Assembly: GCA_017643925.1 (NCBI GenBank)
Contig: JAEPML010000013.1
Coordinates: forward strand, 1 to 64,000
Direction: 5' to 3'
DNA from: Roseibium sp.
GTDB taxonomy: Bacteria; Pseudomonadota; Alphaproteobacteria; Rhizobiales; Stappiaceae
DNA length: 64,000 nucleotides
This document shows positions 56,474-64,000 of this stretch, piece by piece. Positions within the stretch are counted from its first letter, which is position 1. Each line of letters starts with the position of its first letter. The position numbers and the translations under genes are program-made. A model generated the notes under the pieces. That model did not search any database. It saw nothing but the letters and a program-made list of their open reading frames with translations, and had not been told where the DNA came from.

Positions 56474-56779
56474 ATGCAAGTAAGGCCTATTTCTGCAATA
56501 CACCCGCTGCGCATCCGCCAGAAGCCGATTGTTGTTCCGGCATCACATCCGGAACAGCCGGCCGCAGCAACAAGCGACTTCCCGACCATTCCGGCTCATA
56601 TCGCAGCGAGCGCGATGCAACGCGACGCCTATCATGGCGCACATGCCGAATACGCGACCCAGCTTCTGGCCGACCACGCGGCACCGGAAACCTACTTGGA
56701 GCGCGACCAGCATCTGGCACAATACGCATCGGCCTCGGCGCGGCAATCGGACCCGCACACCTATTCCATTTCAGTCTGA
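56474..56779 (+). CDS. Small conserved hypothetical protein (second of a pair)
   Basis: The 101-residue protein starts MQVRPISAIHPLRIRQKPIV and contains IPAHIAASAMQRDAY, YATQLLADHAAPETYLER and a final DPHTYSISV. It shares size, an N-terminal V-x-P...IRxK pattern and a Q-L-L-A-x-H...R-D-Q-x-x-A-x-Y pattern with the protein at 55921. The similarity is weak and needs alignment. It faces the multicopper oxidase gene with a 21-bp gap. Function unknown. Confidence 0.65.
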   Translation: MQVRPISAIHPLRIRQKPIVVPASHPEQPAAATSDFPTIPAHIAASAMQRDAYHGAHAEYATQLLADHAAPETYLERDQHLAQYASASARQSDPHTYSISV

Positions 56780-56800
56780 GGTCACCAACCAGCGCGATCT

Positions 56801-58186
56801 TCAGTCCTCGATCCTCAGAAAGCCGGCCAGTCCGGTTTTCTGGTGTTCGATCACGTGGCAATGAAACGCCCAGTCGCCGGGATTATCAGCGACGAGCGCG
56901 AGATCCATGGTTTCTTCAGACAACAGCAGGGCCGTATCGGTCACGAGCTTCGGGATTTCCCGCTTGTTCGAACGCAACAGCTGAAATGACACGCCATGCA
57001 GATGTATGGGATGTGCATTCGGCGTTTCGTTGCGCAGCCGCAGGATATAGGATTTTCCGAGCTTCAACGTTGCCAGAGGGTCAAACGGCCCGGGCAGGTC
57101 ACCGGGCCATGCGGTTCTGTTGATCGACCAGAATGTATAGCCCAGTGAACCGCAAATGTTTGATTGCGGTGCATCGCCTTCCGGTGACCATCCGAAGACA
57201 AATTCAATAACTTCAGCGTTCTTCAGGTCGGCCTGTGGGACCGGGTTCTGCGGCAATGGTTTCAGCTCGGCAAGATCGCGGCCCAGGCTCGCCCCCTTTG
57301 CCAGGAAGCGCGCCAGAACCTTTGATCCGATCTTTCTCTGCAACGCCAGTTCTGCAGCTCTGCCTTCCTCATCCGGCATGCGCAGGGCAATGTCCGCCCT
57401 TTGCCCCGGCGACAGGATGACATCGTGGGCCGGCATCGGTGCAGGCAGGGGGTTAGAGTCGATTGCAATGACCTGCGCATCCGCGCCCGCAATCTCGTAG
57501 CGCCCGACCCGCGTCAGGTCCGTCACGGCCAATCGCAGGCGCACCAGGCTACCGGCCTCAAAGGCGTAAGTCGGCTCAACCTCCCAGTTCACGGTCGAGA
57601 CCGTTCCGAGCGTCCCGCCCCGTGCCGCGTTGCGCGGTTTGTAGAACGAGATGAACTGGCCGTCGCCACCCAGTCTGAAATCCCGGAGATTTAGCGGAAC
57701 ATCATGATCAAATCCCGGATCGTCCGCTTCTTCCACCACCAGGACGCCGGTCAGGCCGCGTGCGATCTGTTCCAGCGTGTTGCAATGAGGGTGGTACCAG
57801 AAGGTTCCGGCATCTGGTGGCGTGAACGCGTAGCGGAACGATTGTCCAGGTTCGATCGGGTATTGTGTCAGGTAGGGAACACCGTCCATGGCGTTAGCGA
57901 TCCGAAGGCCATGCCAATGCACGACCGTGGCTTCGTCGAGCTTGTTCCGAACGTCGACGATTACCTTTTCGCCCTGCTTGAACCTCAGGACAGGCGGCGG
58001 AGCACCTTCGGCAAAACTCATCATGTTCCGCGTGATAGCGTCCGGCAGGATCCGATGATCCAGATTGGCGAGTGTCAGTTGATGTGTCGTGGCCTCCGCC
58101 CGACTGGCCGCAATGCCTCCGGCGGCAAACGCCGCCACACATCCCGTGCTCCCGAGCAGGAGTTCCCGCCTCGAAAAACCGAGCAT
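56801..58186 (-). CDS. Multicopper oxidase (Tat-exported)
   Basis: The 461-residue protein has a Tat-like signal (SRRELLLGSTGCVAAFAAGG) and three cupredoxin domains. Copper ligands are visible in VVHWHGLRI, FWYHPHCNT, HPIHLHGVS and FHCHVIEHQKTGL; the T1 axial position is Leu. Members oxidise cuprous ions, phenols or metals in the periplasm. GAGG precedes the ATG. No copper resistance genes are adjacent, so the substrate is open. Confidence 0.9.
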   Translation of the reverse strand: MLGFSRRELLLGSTGCVAAFAAGGIAASRAEATTHQLTLANLDHRILPDAITRNMMSFAEGAPPPVLRFKQGEKVIVDVRNKLDEATVVHWHGLRIANAMDGVPYLTQYPIEPGQSFRYAFTPPDAGTFWYHPHCNTLEQIARGLTGVLVVEEADDPGFDHDVPLNLRDFRLGGDGQFISFYKPRNAARGGTLGTVSTVNWEVEPTYAFEAGSLVRLRLAVTDLTRVGRYEIAGADAQVIAIDSNPLPAPMPAHDVILSPGQRADIALRMPDEEGRAAELALQRKIGSKVLARFLAKGASLGRDLAELKPLPQNPVPQADLKNAEVIEFVFGWSPEGDAPQSNICGSLGYTFWSINRTAWPGDLPGPFDPLATLKLGKSYILRLRNETPNAHPIHLHGVSFQLLRSNKREIPKLVTDTALLLSEETMDLALVADNPGDWAFHCHVIEHQKTGLAGFLRIED

Positions 58187-58280
58187 CCGATTACCTCATG
58201 ACTTGCTGGCGCGTCCGGGCGCACTCAACACAAAGCCAGAGGCAACAGCAAGCACCAAATTGACGCGGGTTTCGACTGGA

Positions 58281-59876
58281 TCAGTACCCGGCCGCGCTGC
58301 CATCCTTGCGCGGGTCGGAACCGGCGGTCAGCATATGCCTTGCCTTGTCGATCATGATCGCCTGGCTGCCACCGATCGGTCCCTTGACCGGTTCCACCTC
58401 GTGGCCCAGCGCCCGCAGGCCTTCGATGGTCGACGGCGGGATCAGTTTCTCTGCCTGCAAGGTGTGACTGTCCAGATCAAAGAACATGCGCGGGAAATCG
58501 ATCGCTGCCTGCACGTCCATTCCATAGTCGATGATGTTGGTCATCAGGTGAGCGTGGCCACAGGCCTGATACTGGCCACCCATGACGCCAAAGGACAACC
58601 ACGGAGCACCATCCTTCAGCACCATGGCCGGAATGATCGTGTGGAGCGGCCTCTTGCCGCCATCAATGGAGTTGGCGTGTCCGGCTTCCGCCTTGAAGGA
58701 CATGCCCCGGCAATGCAGCAGCACACCGCTTTCGGGCGCCACGATGCCGCTGCCGAAATCGCTGAACAGGGAATTGATGAAGGAAACCGCCAGCCCGTCC
58801 TTGTCGACGACGGTCAGGTAGACGGTGTCTGTTTGCGGCGCCAAGGTGGTATCGGGCGTCACCTCGGCCCGTTTTTCCAGCGACACCTGCTTGGCCAGCT
58901 CGGCGATATAGTCCTCGCCGATCAGCCGTGAATGACACACATCCATGTATCCCGGATCGGTAACGAACTTGTCGCGAACCGCGTAGGCAATCCGAGAGGC
59001 TTCCATTTCAAGATGGAACCGTTCCGGGCCGAGTGGATCCATGCTCGCCAGATCAAAATGCTCCAGAATGCCGAGAATGACGAGCGCAATGATGCCCTGG
59101 CCGTTCGGCGGCAGTTCCGCGATGGTGTAGCCGCGATAGTCCCGCATGACCGGAGACACAGCCGTCGTATGGCAGGAGGCCAAATCGTCCAGCGTCATCA
59201 GACCGCCGCGAGCCTGCAGGGCGGCAACGATATCTTCTGCAATCTTGCCGAAATAGAAGGCGTCCGACCCCTTTTCACCAATGGTCTCGAGCGTGTCCGC
59301 CAGATGCGGGTACTTGAGAATGGTTCCCACCGAAGGCGCGGCGCCATCGATCAGATAGCGCGCGGCCGAGATCGGATCGGCAGCAAGCTTGTCCACGTCC
59401 TTTGCCCAGTCGAAAGCAACACGCGGCGCGACGGCAAAGCCCTCGCGTGCATACTGGACCGCGCGTTTGAACAGGGTCTTGAAGTCTCGCGTTCCATGCG
59501 CTTTCAGAAGGGTCTCCCAGGCGCGAACGGCACCGGGAACCGTCACGGCATGCGGGGAGGTTTCGGTGATCTCCTTGACGCCAAGCTCGGCCAGCTTCTC
59601 CGGAGTCGCGGCCCTTGGTGCAGCACCTGAACCGTTGAAACCGGTCAGACGTCCATCCGGCTCCATGACAATCGCGAAGCAATCCCCGCCGATCCCGGTC
59701 ATGTGCGGTTCGACGACACACTGGACGGCAACTGCGGCGATCGCCGCATCAACAGCATTGCCGCCCTCCTGCAGCACTTCGAGCGCCGCGCTGGTCGCCA
59801 AGGGATGCGAGGTAGCCGCTGCGGCTTCCCGCGCATAAACCGGTGACCTGCCTGGTGCCTGAAAATCCCGCTTCAC
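58281..59876 (-). CDS. ggt: Gamma-glutamyltransferase
   Basis: The 531-residue proenzyme is of the Ntn-hydrolase class. The nucleophile Thr351 lies in QTDTVYLTVVDKDGLAVS, where self-cleavage gives the two chains; GSDPRKDG at the end is typical. It hydrolyses or transfers the gamma-glutamyl group of glutathione. No signal peptide is seen, unlike periplasmic E. coli Ggt, so a cytoplasmic role or a related acylase activity is possible. The start is a GTG with GGAG 7 bases upstream. Confidence 0.88.
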   Translation of the reverse strand: MKRDFQAPGRSPVYAREAAAATSHPLATSAALEVLQEGGNAVDAAIAAVAVQCVVEPHMTGIGGDCFAIVMEPDGRLTGFNGSGAAPRAATPEKLAELGVKEITETSPHAVTVPGAVRAWETLLKAHGTRDFKTLFKRAVQYAREGFAVAPRVAFDWAKDVDKLAADPISAARYLIDGAAPSVGTILKYPHLADTLETIGEKGSDAFYFGKIAEDIVAALQARGGLMTLDDLASCHTTAVSPVMRDYRGYTIAELPPNGQGIIALVILGILEHFDLASMDPLGPERFHLEMEASRIAYAVRDKFVTDPGYMDVCHSRLIGEDYIAELAKQVSLEKRAEVTPDTTLAPQTDTVYLTVVDKDGLAVSFINSLFSDFGSGIVAPESGVLLHCRGMSFKAEAGHANSIDGGKRPLHTIIPAMVLKDGAPWLSFGVMGGQYQACGHAHLMTNIIDYGMDVQAAIDFPRMFFDLDSHTLQAEKLIPPSTIEGLRALGHEVEPVKGPIGGSQAIMIDKARHMLTAGSDPRKDGSAAGY

Positions 59877-60010
59877 TCTGTAACTCCTGCCCCGTTTTTC
59901 TTTTTTTCCAATTCGCCTTAAGAGCTTCTCGGAAACACGCCCTATTCGCCAGCACCCCGTTCTGCTAGCAACTCGGTTTCGCGGGCTGCACCTTAAGGAG
60001 AACTGGCAAA

Positions 60011-60442
60011 ATGCGCAAACTCACACTTTCAACGGCAGAGACCATCACTTCCTACGCTTTCGAAAAGGCGGCGGAACTCGGCCTGAAGCCTCTGACCGTG
60101 GCCGTTCTCGACGCCGGGGGCCATACGATCCTGCTCAAGCGCCAGGACGGTTCCTCCATCATGCGACCCCAGATCGCGACCGGTAAGGCGGTCGGGGCAC
60201 TGGCCGTTGGAACAGGAACAAGGTGGCTGAATGCCAATGCCGAAACGCGCCCGCATTTCGTCAACGCCCTGAACGGCGTGTCGGGCGGCGCCATCGTTCC
60301 CGTTCCTGGCGGCGTTCTGATCAAGAACGATGAAGGGGAGACGCTTGGCGCCGTCGGCATCACGGGAGACACCTCTGAAAATGACGAGGCCTGCGCCATA
60401 GCTGGGATCGAAGCGATCGGCCAGAATGCCGATTGCGGCTAA
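60011..60442 (+). CDS. GlcG/HbpS-like (DUF336) heme-binding family protein
   Basis: The 143-residue protein has the GlcG/HbpS pattern: LTVAVLDAGGHTILLKRQDG, KAVGALAVGTGTR, GGVLIKNDEGETLGAVGITG and a final SENDEACAIAGIEA. Family members bind heme or cobalamin-like ligands or support glycolate and propanediol use; the function here is open. AAGGAG precedes the ATG. Its end overlaps the convergent GNAT gene by 4 bp. Confidence 0.87.
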   Translation: MRKLTLSTAETITSYAFEKAAELGLKPLTVAVLDAGGHTILLKRQDGSSIMRPQIATGKAVGALAVGTGTRWLNANAETRPHFVNALNGVSGGAIVPVPGGVLIKNDEGETLGAVGITGDTSENDEACAIAGIEAIGQNADCG

Positions 60443-60912
60443 CGCGATTTCCGGAAGACATCCAGGCATTCGCCTGACGACGTGACCTGGTCAATCCTTG
60501 TCCATTCGCGCCGGACAAGGATTGAGCCCGCCGAGGAGGTCGAAGCGTGAAGTGCGTCAAAGCCCAGTCGCAGGGCCTCCGCTTCGGCGGCCGCAACCAG
60601 CGCTGACCCAATTCCGCAGCGTCGATACGCCTTGTCGACAACAAGACCAGTCAACCACGCACCCGGGTACCGTTCAGAGCCAGGTGAGGTTTCACGCAGG
60701 CAACCGGTTCCGACCACCTGACCGGATCCTTCAAGCGCAACGAGGCAAGATGGCAAAGCCTCGTTGCTTTCCAGGCAGACCGCGAGATCTTGGCGGGCAT
60801 CACCTGGCCCCTCTGCTCCGTACCATTGCGGCCATTGCAAAAGATACAAGCCGGAAACTGCGTCTGCAGTCTCCGGCTTTGTGTTCAGGGTGACGATCCG
60901 GAACCGGTTCAT
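60439..60912 (-). CDS. GNAT-family N-acetyltransferase
   Basis: The 157-residue protein has the GNAT acetyl-CoA-binding pattern VVGTGCLRE, then WLTGLVVDKAYRRCGIGSALVAAAEAEAL with the R/Q-x-x-G-x-G/A loop as RRCGIG. The substrate is unknown. It is convergent with the GlcG-like gene and lies 38 bp downstream of phaR in the same direction, so it may be cotranscribed with phaR. Confidence 0.85.
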   Translation of the reverse strand: MNRFRIVTLNTKPETADAVSGLYLLQWPQWYGAEGPGDARQDLAVCLESNEALPSCLVALEGSGQVVGTGCLRETSPGSERYPGAWLTGLVVDKAYRRCGIGSALVAAAEAEALRLGFDALHASTSSAGSILVRREWTRIDQVTSSGECLDVFRKSR

Positions 60913-60950
60913 CTTTTACCTTGGGAACGGGGCAGGCCCGAAAGACAGTC

Positions 60951-61544
60951 TCAGGTTTTGTCCGAAAGCTTGTTGATCTTCTGCTGCATCTCTTCCAGCT
61001 GACGTTTCATGTCATCCAGGTCAGCCACTTCTGTCGGCTCCGACTTCCCCCCTGGCGCAGCAGAGGCATCGCTCTTGGAACCACTGCCGTCGCCCGCCGG
61101 GAAGGGCATGAACATCTTCATCGCCCGCTCGAACATCTCGGTGTTCCGCTTGACCTGATCCTCGATGGCGTCGAATGCGGTGGCGCCAAAGGTTTCGCTC
61201 ATCTGCGAGCGGAGCTTCTCCTGCTCCTTGGTCAGCGACGTCATGGAATATTCCAGGAAGCTCGGAACGAGGCCCTGCATGCTGTCACCGTAAAAGCGGA
61301 TCAGCTGACGCAGGAATGTTACCGGCAGAAGGTTCTGGCCCTTGCCTTCCTGTTCGAAAATAATCTGGGTCAGCACCGACCGGGTGATGTCGTCACCGGT
61401 TTTGGCGTCATAGACCACAAAATCCTCTTCCCCCTTCACCATCACCGCCAGGTCTTCCAAAGTGACATAGGTGCTGGTGCCCGTATTGTAGAGCCGCCTG
61501 TTGGCGTATTTCTTGATGATTGTTGGCTCGTTGGTCTTTGCCAT
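60951..61544 (-). CDS. phaR: Polyhydroxyalkanoate synthesis repressor
   Basis: The 197-residue protein has the PHB accumulation regulatory domains: IIKKYANRRLYNTGTSTYVTL (DNA-binding N-terminus) and SVLTQIIFEQE, then FLRQLIRFYGDSMQ, followed by a low-complexity linker and a C-terminal coiled coil (MKRQLEEMQQKINKL). PhaR binds PHA granules and represses phasin and its own gene. It is divergent from phaA-phaB. Confidence 0.95.
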   Translation of the reverse strand: MAKTNEPTIIKKYANRRLYNTGTSTYVTLEDLAVMVKGEEDFVVYDAKTGDDITRSVLTQIIFEQEGKGQNLLPVTFLRQLIRFYGDSMQGLVPSFLEYSMTSLTKEQEKLRSQMSETFGATAFDAIEDQVKRNTEMFERAMKMFMPFPAGDGSGSKSDASAAPGGKSEPTEVADLDDMKRQLEEMQQKINKLSDKT

Positions 61545-61731
61545 CCGTATTTCCGCCTGTCAGCCTTTCGGCAGGTTACCAATCGACAACATGGTTTTTT
61601 GCAGACCTGTCATCTCCTCCAACTAAGAGACTAAGCCAATCGTATTGGAACATGCCACTCTTTTTGTGTGCAGCGACGAAAGGATAATGCCGCAAATGCG
61701 AAAAACGCTGGTCAGGTATGCAGTGATACGG

Positions 61732-61760
61732 TTGACACAACAAGTCCCGCAGTTTCTAGT
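61732..61760 (+). promoter_or_regulatory. Putative phaA promoter
   Basis: TTGACA (61732-61737) and TCTAGT (61755-61760) are spaced by 17 bases, 80 bp before the phaA start. The -35 is a full consensus match, the -10 only partial. It lies in the 295-bp divergent gap with phaR, which holds no other gene. Confidence 0.5.
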
Positions 61761-61839
61761 CCTCCGATAAACAAGGACCCAAGGTGCCCCAGGGGCACCA
61801 GCCCTCTATGGCCGATCAGGCCCAGCTCTGGAGAGTAAA

Positions 61840-63021
61840 ATGAGCGCTTCCACCGATGTCGTAATTGTCAGTGCGACCCGCACGCCAGTTGGAACCTTCA
61901 ACGGTTCCTTTGCCAATGTTCCAGCCCATGACCTTGGCGCGATTGTCATGAAATCCGCCCTGGAAAAAGCCGGTGTTGATGCAGCTGATGTCGACGAAGT
62001 GGTATTCGGTCAGGTTCTGACTGCCGGACAGGGTCAGAACCCGGCACGCCAGGCTGCCATCAACGCGGGCATTCCCGACAGCTCGTCCGCCTGGACGCTG
62101 AACCAGGTTTGCGGCTCCGGTCTGCGCACAGTTGCCATCGCAGCGCAGCAAATCCAGACCGGCGATGCCACCGTCGTCATGGCCGGTGGTCAGGAGAACA
62201 TGTCCCTGTCACCGCATTGCGCGCACATGCGTTCCGGCTACAAGATGGGCGACTACAAGATGATCGACACGATGATCAAGGATGGTCTCTGGGACGCCTT
62301 CAACGGCTACCACATGGGTCAGACCGCCGAGAACGTCGCCGAGAAATGGCAGATCAATCGCGCCCAGCAGGACGAATTTGCGGTTGCGTCCCAGAACAAG
62401 GCTGAAGCGGCCCAGAAGGCCGGCAAGTTCAAGGACGAGATTACACCGGTCACCGTCAAGGAGCACCGGTCCGAGCGCGTCGTTGAAGACGACGAATACA
62501 TCCGCCACGGCGCGACCCTGGACAGCGTTGCCAAGCTGCGCCCGGCCTTCAACAAGGAAGGCTCTGTCACCGCTGCAAACGCATCCGGTCTGAATGACGG
62601 TGCCGCCGCCATCCTGGTGATGAGTGCTGCCGAAGCCGAAAAGCGCGGCCTGAAACCGCTCGCTCGCATTGCTTCCTGGGCAACCGCTGGCGTCAACCCG
62701 GCGATCATGGGCTCCGGTCCGATCCCGGCGTCCCGCAAGGCACTGGAAAAAGCCGGCTGGGAAGCTTCCGAGCTGGACTTGGTTGAAGCAAACGAAGCTT
62801 TTGCCGCCCAGGCCTGTGCGGTCAACAAGGACATGGGCTGGAACCCGGACATCGTCAACGTCAATGGCGGCGCGATTGCCATCGGTCACCCGATCGGCGC
62901 ATCCGGAGCCCGCATCCTCACCACGCTGCTTCACGAAATGGAACGGCGCGACGCAAAGAAGGGCCTCGCGACACTCTGCATCGGCGGCGGCATGGGCGTT
63001 GCCATGTGCCTGGAGCGCTGA
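61840..63021 (+). CDS. phaA: Acetyl-CoA acetyltransferase
   Basis: The 393-residue thiolase condenses two acetyl-CoA to acetoacetyl-CoA. The acylated cysteine is Cys91 in [27 protein letters not shown] has the catalytic His and [12 protein letters not shown] the second Cys. GGAG precedes the ATG. It is followed by phaB, so its role is the first step of polyhydroxybutyrate synthesis. Confidence 0.96.
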   Translation: MSASTDVVIVSATRTPVGTFNGSFANVPAHDLGAIVMKSALEKAGVDAADVDEVVFGQVLTAGQGQNPARQAAINAGIPDSSSAWTLNQVCGSGLRTVAIAAQQIQTGDATVVMAGGQENMSLSPHCAHMRSGYKMGDYKMIDTMIKDGLWDAFNGYHMGQTAENVAEKWQINRAQQDEFAVASQNKAEAAQKAGKFKDEITPVTVKEHRSERVVEDDEYIRHGATLDSVAKLRPAFNKEGSVTAANASGLNDGAAAILVMSAAEAEKRGLKPLARIASWATAGVNPAIMGSGPIPASRKALEKAGWEASELDLVEANEAFAAQACAVNKDMGWNPDIVNVNGGAIAIGHPIGASGARILTTLLHEMERRDAKKGLATLCIGGGMGVAMCLER

Positions 63022-63135
63022 GAATTACCTTAAACGATGGCTCCCGGCCTCCGGGGCGGGAGCCAGGAATGAAAGAACCCTCAAGGAGCCCTCGAAATCA
63101 AGAAGGGCCCACAGCTGGAAGTCAGGAGGAAGGGA

Positions 63136-63864
63136 ATGAGCAAGGTCGCATTGGTCACAGGTGGCACGCGTGGTATCGGCGAATCCATTTCGCGCGGTCT
63201 TAAGGATGCCGGTTACACTGTGGCGGCCACATATGCCGGCAACACCGAAAAAGCGGAAGCCTTCAAGGCCGAGACCGGTATTCACGTCTTCAAATGGGAC
63301 GTATCAGACCCTGAAGCCTGTGCCGCCGGTATCGCCCAGGTCGAAAGTGAACTCGGCCCGGTCGAAGTTCTGGTCAACAACGCGGGCATCACCCGCGATG
63401 GCATGTTCCACAAGATGAGCTTTGATCAGTGGCGCGCCGTGATCTCCACCAACCTGGATTCCATGTACACGATGACCCACCCGGTCATCAATGGCATGCG
63501 CGGGCGCGGATCCGGCCGGATCATCAACATCTCCTCCATCAACGGTCAGAAGGGCCAGATGGGCCAGGCCAACTACTCCGCCGCCAAGGCTGGTGTGATC
63601 GGCTTTACCAAGGCACTCGCACAGGAAAACGCCTTCAAGGGCATTACCGTCAACTGTGTTTGCCCTGGCTACATCAACACCGACATGGTCGCGGCCATGC
63701 CGGAAAAGGTTCTGGAATCCATCGTCTCCGGTATCCCGGTCGGCCGCCTCGGCAAGCCTGAGGAAATCGCCCAGACTGTTGTTTACCTGGCCTCCGATGC
63801 AGCAGCCTTCATGACCGGTGCGGTCATGACCATCAATGGTGGCCAGTACATCGCCAACGGCTAA
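63136..63864 (+). CDS. phaB: Acetoacetyl-CoA reductase
   Basis: The 242-residue short-chain dehydrogenase reduces acetoacetyl-CoA to (R)-3-hydroxybutyryl-CoA with NADPH. The nucleotide loop is TGGTRGIGESI; the catalytic residues are in NISSINGQKGQMGQ and NYSAAKAG; the C-terminus ends MTINGGQYIANG. AGGAGG-like bases precede the ATG. It is 115 bp after phaA and followed by a terminator. phaC is not in the window. Confidence 0.96.
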   Translation: MSKVALVTGGTRGIGESISRGLKDAGYTVAATYAGNTEKAEAFKAETGIHVFKWDVSDPEACAAGIAQVESELGPVEVLVNNAGITRDGMFHKMSFDQWRAVISTNLDSMYTMTHPVINGMRGRGSGRIINISSINGQKGQMGQANYSAAKAGVIGFTKALAQENAFKGITVNCVCPGYINTDMVAAMPEKVLESIVSGIPVGRLGKPEEIAQTVVYLASDAAAFMTGAVMTINGGQYIANG

Positions 63865-63886
63865 CGGTTCAGTTTCAAGACCTGGG

Positions 63887-63913
63887 AAAGGCGCTCTTCG
63901 GGGCGCCTTTTTT
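63887..63913 (+). terminator. Rho-independent terminator of phaA-phaB
   Basis: An 8-bp stem AAAGGCGC/GCGCCTTT (63887-63894 with 63903-63910) with a 8-base loop containing TTCG is followed by Ts to 63913. It lies 22 bp after phaB. Confidence 0.92.
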
Positions 63914-64000
63914 CATTGATGGAAACTGGAAACAGGCTTCTGCCTGCCCTTGAAGAACCTGAGAAAACGATTTCCAAGGGATGTGTTCCCGTCCAGGGGT

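Overview
The window looks like the chromosome of a marine alphaproteobacterium, most probably the Stappiaceae/Roseibium-Labrenzia group of the Hyphomicrobiales. The evidence is moderately high GC, polyhydroxybutyrate genes with PhaR, a GntR-dmdA-acuI type DMSP demethylation cluster, the prkA-yeaH-spoVR stress operon, RTX exoproteins, and many two-component, LacI, XRE-cupin and LysR regulators. The taxonomic call is inference from gene content, not a search result.

Layout. 1-8153 is accessory DNA. It holds the 3' end of an RTX protein, a truncated XRE regulator, a serine recombinase, a two-part primase (CHC2-like plus Toprim/P-loop), an AlpA-like factor, an unrecognised 323-residue protein and a P4-type tyrosine integrase. 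Next to the integrase is the 3' half of a tRNA-Arg(CCU) gene at 8104-8153, which I read as the right attachment junction of an integrated element whose left end lies before this window. 8441-19129 is mixed chromosomal content: a five-PAS hybrid kinase with an OmpR-type regulator, a VOC protein divergent from a double-HxlR regulator, ChaC, a methyltransferase, a small exported protein, a second RTX protein, and LacI and XRE-cupin regulators.

19294-26416 is a glycine/serine catabolic operon (glyA-gcvT-gcvH-gcvP-sdaA) that can take glycine through methylene-THF and serine to pyruvate. 26426-33960 is a cytosolic GAF-kinase two-component system divergent from a CUT2-type sugar ABC transporter and an SMP-30 lactonase; a 34-bp near-perfect palindrome lies between them. 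34000-35786 holds an ECF sigma/anti-sigma pair and a DUF4399 protein. 35819-40600 is prkA-yeaH-spoVR. Upstream is an octaheme c-type cytochrome gene split by an in-frame TGA.

43759-45474 is an L,D-transpeptidase-like protein without the usual catalytic motif. 45576-51688 is the DMSP cluster: GntR, then divergently DUF2182, DUF1326, dmdA, an acyl-CoA synthetase and acuI. It is followed by LysR/azoR, rpmI-rplT behind a structured leader, a MAPEG protein, a DEDD exonuclease, two small related proteins, a multicopper oxidase, gamma-glutamyltransferase, a GlcG/HbpS-like protein and a GNAT protein. The window ends with phaR divergent from phaA-phaB.

I found no CRISPR array, rRNA, complete tRNA or insertion sequence. 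The observations most worth checking are the DUF2182-DUF1326-dmdA linkage, the interrupted octaheme cytochrome, the tRNA-Arg junction with phased repeats, the 34-bp palindrome, the rpmI leader and the tandem HxlR regulator.
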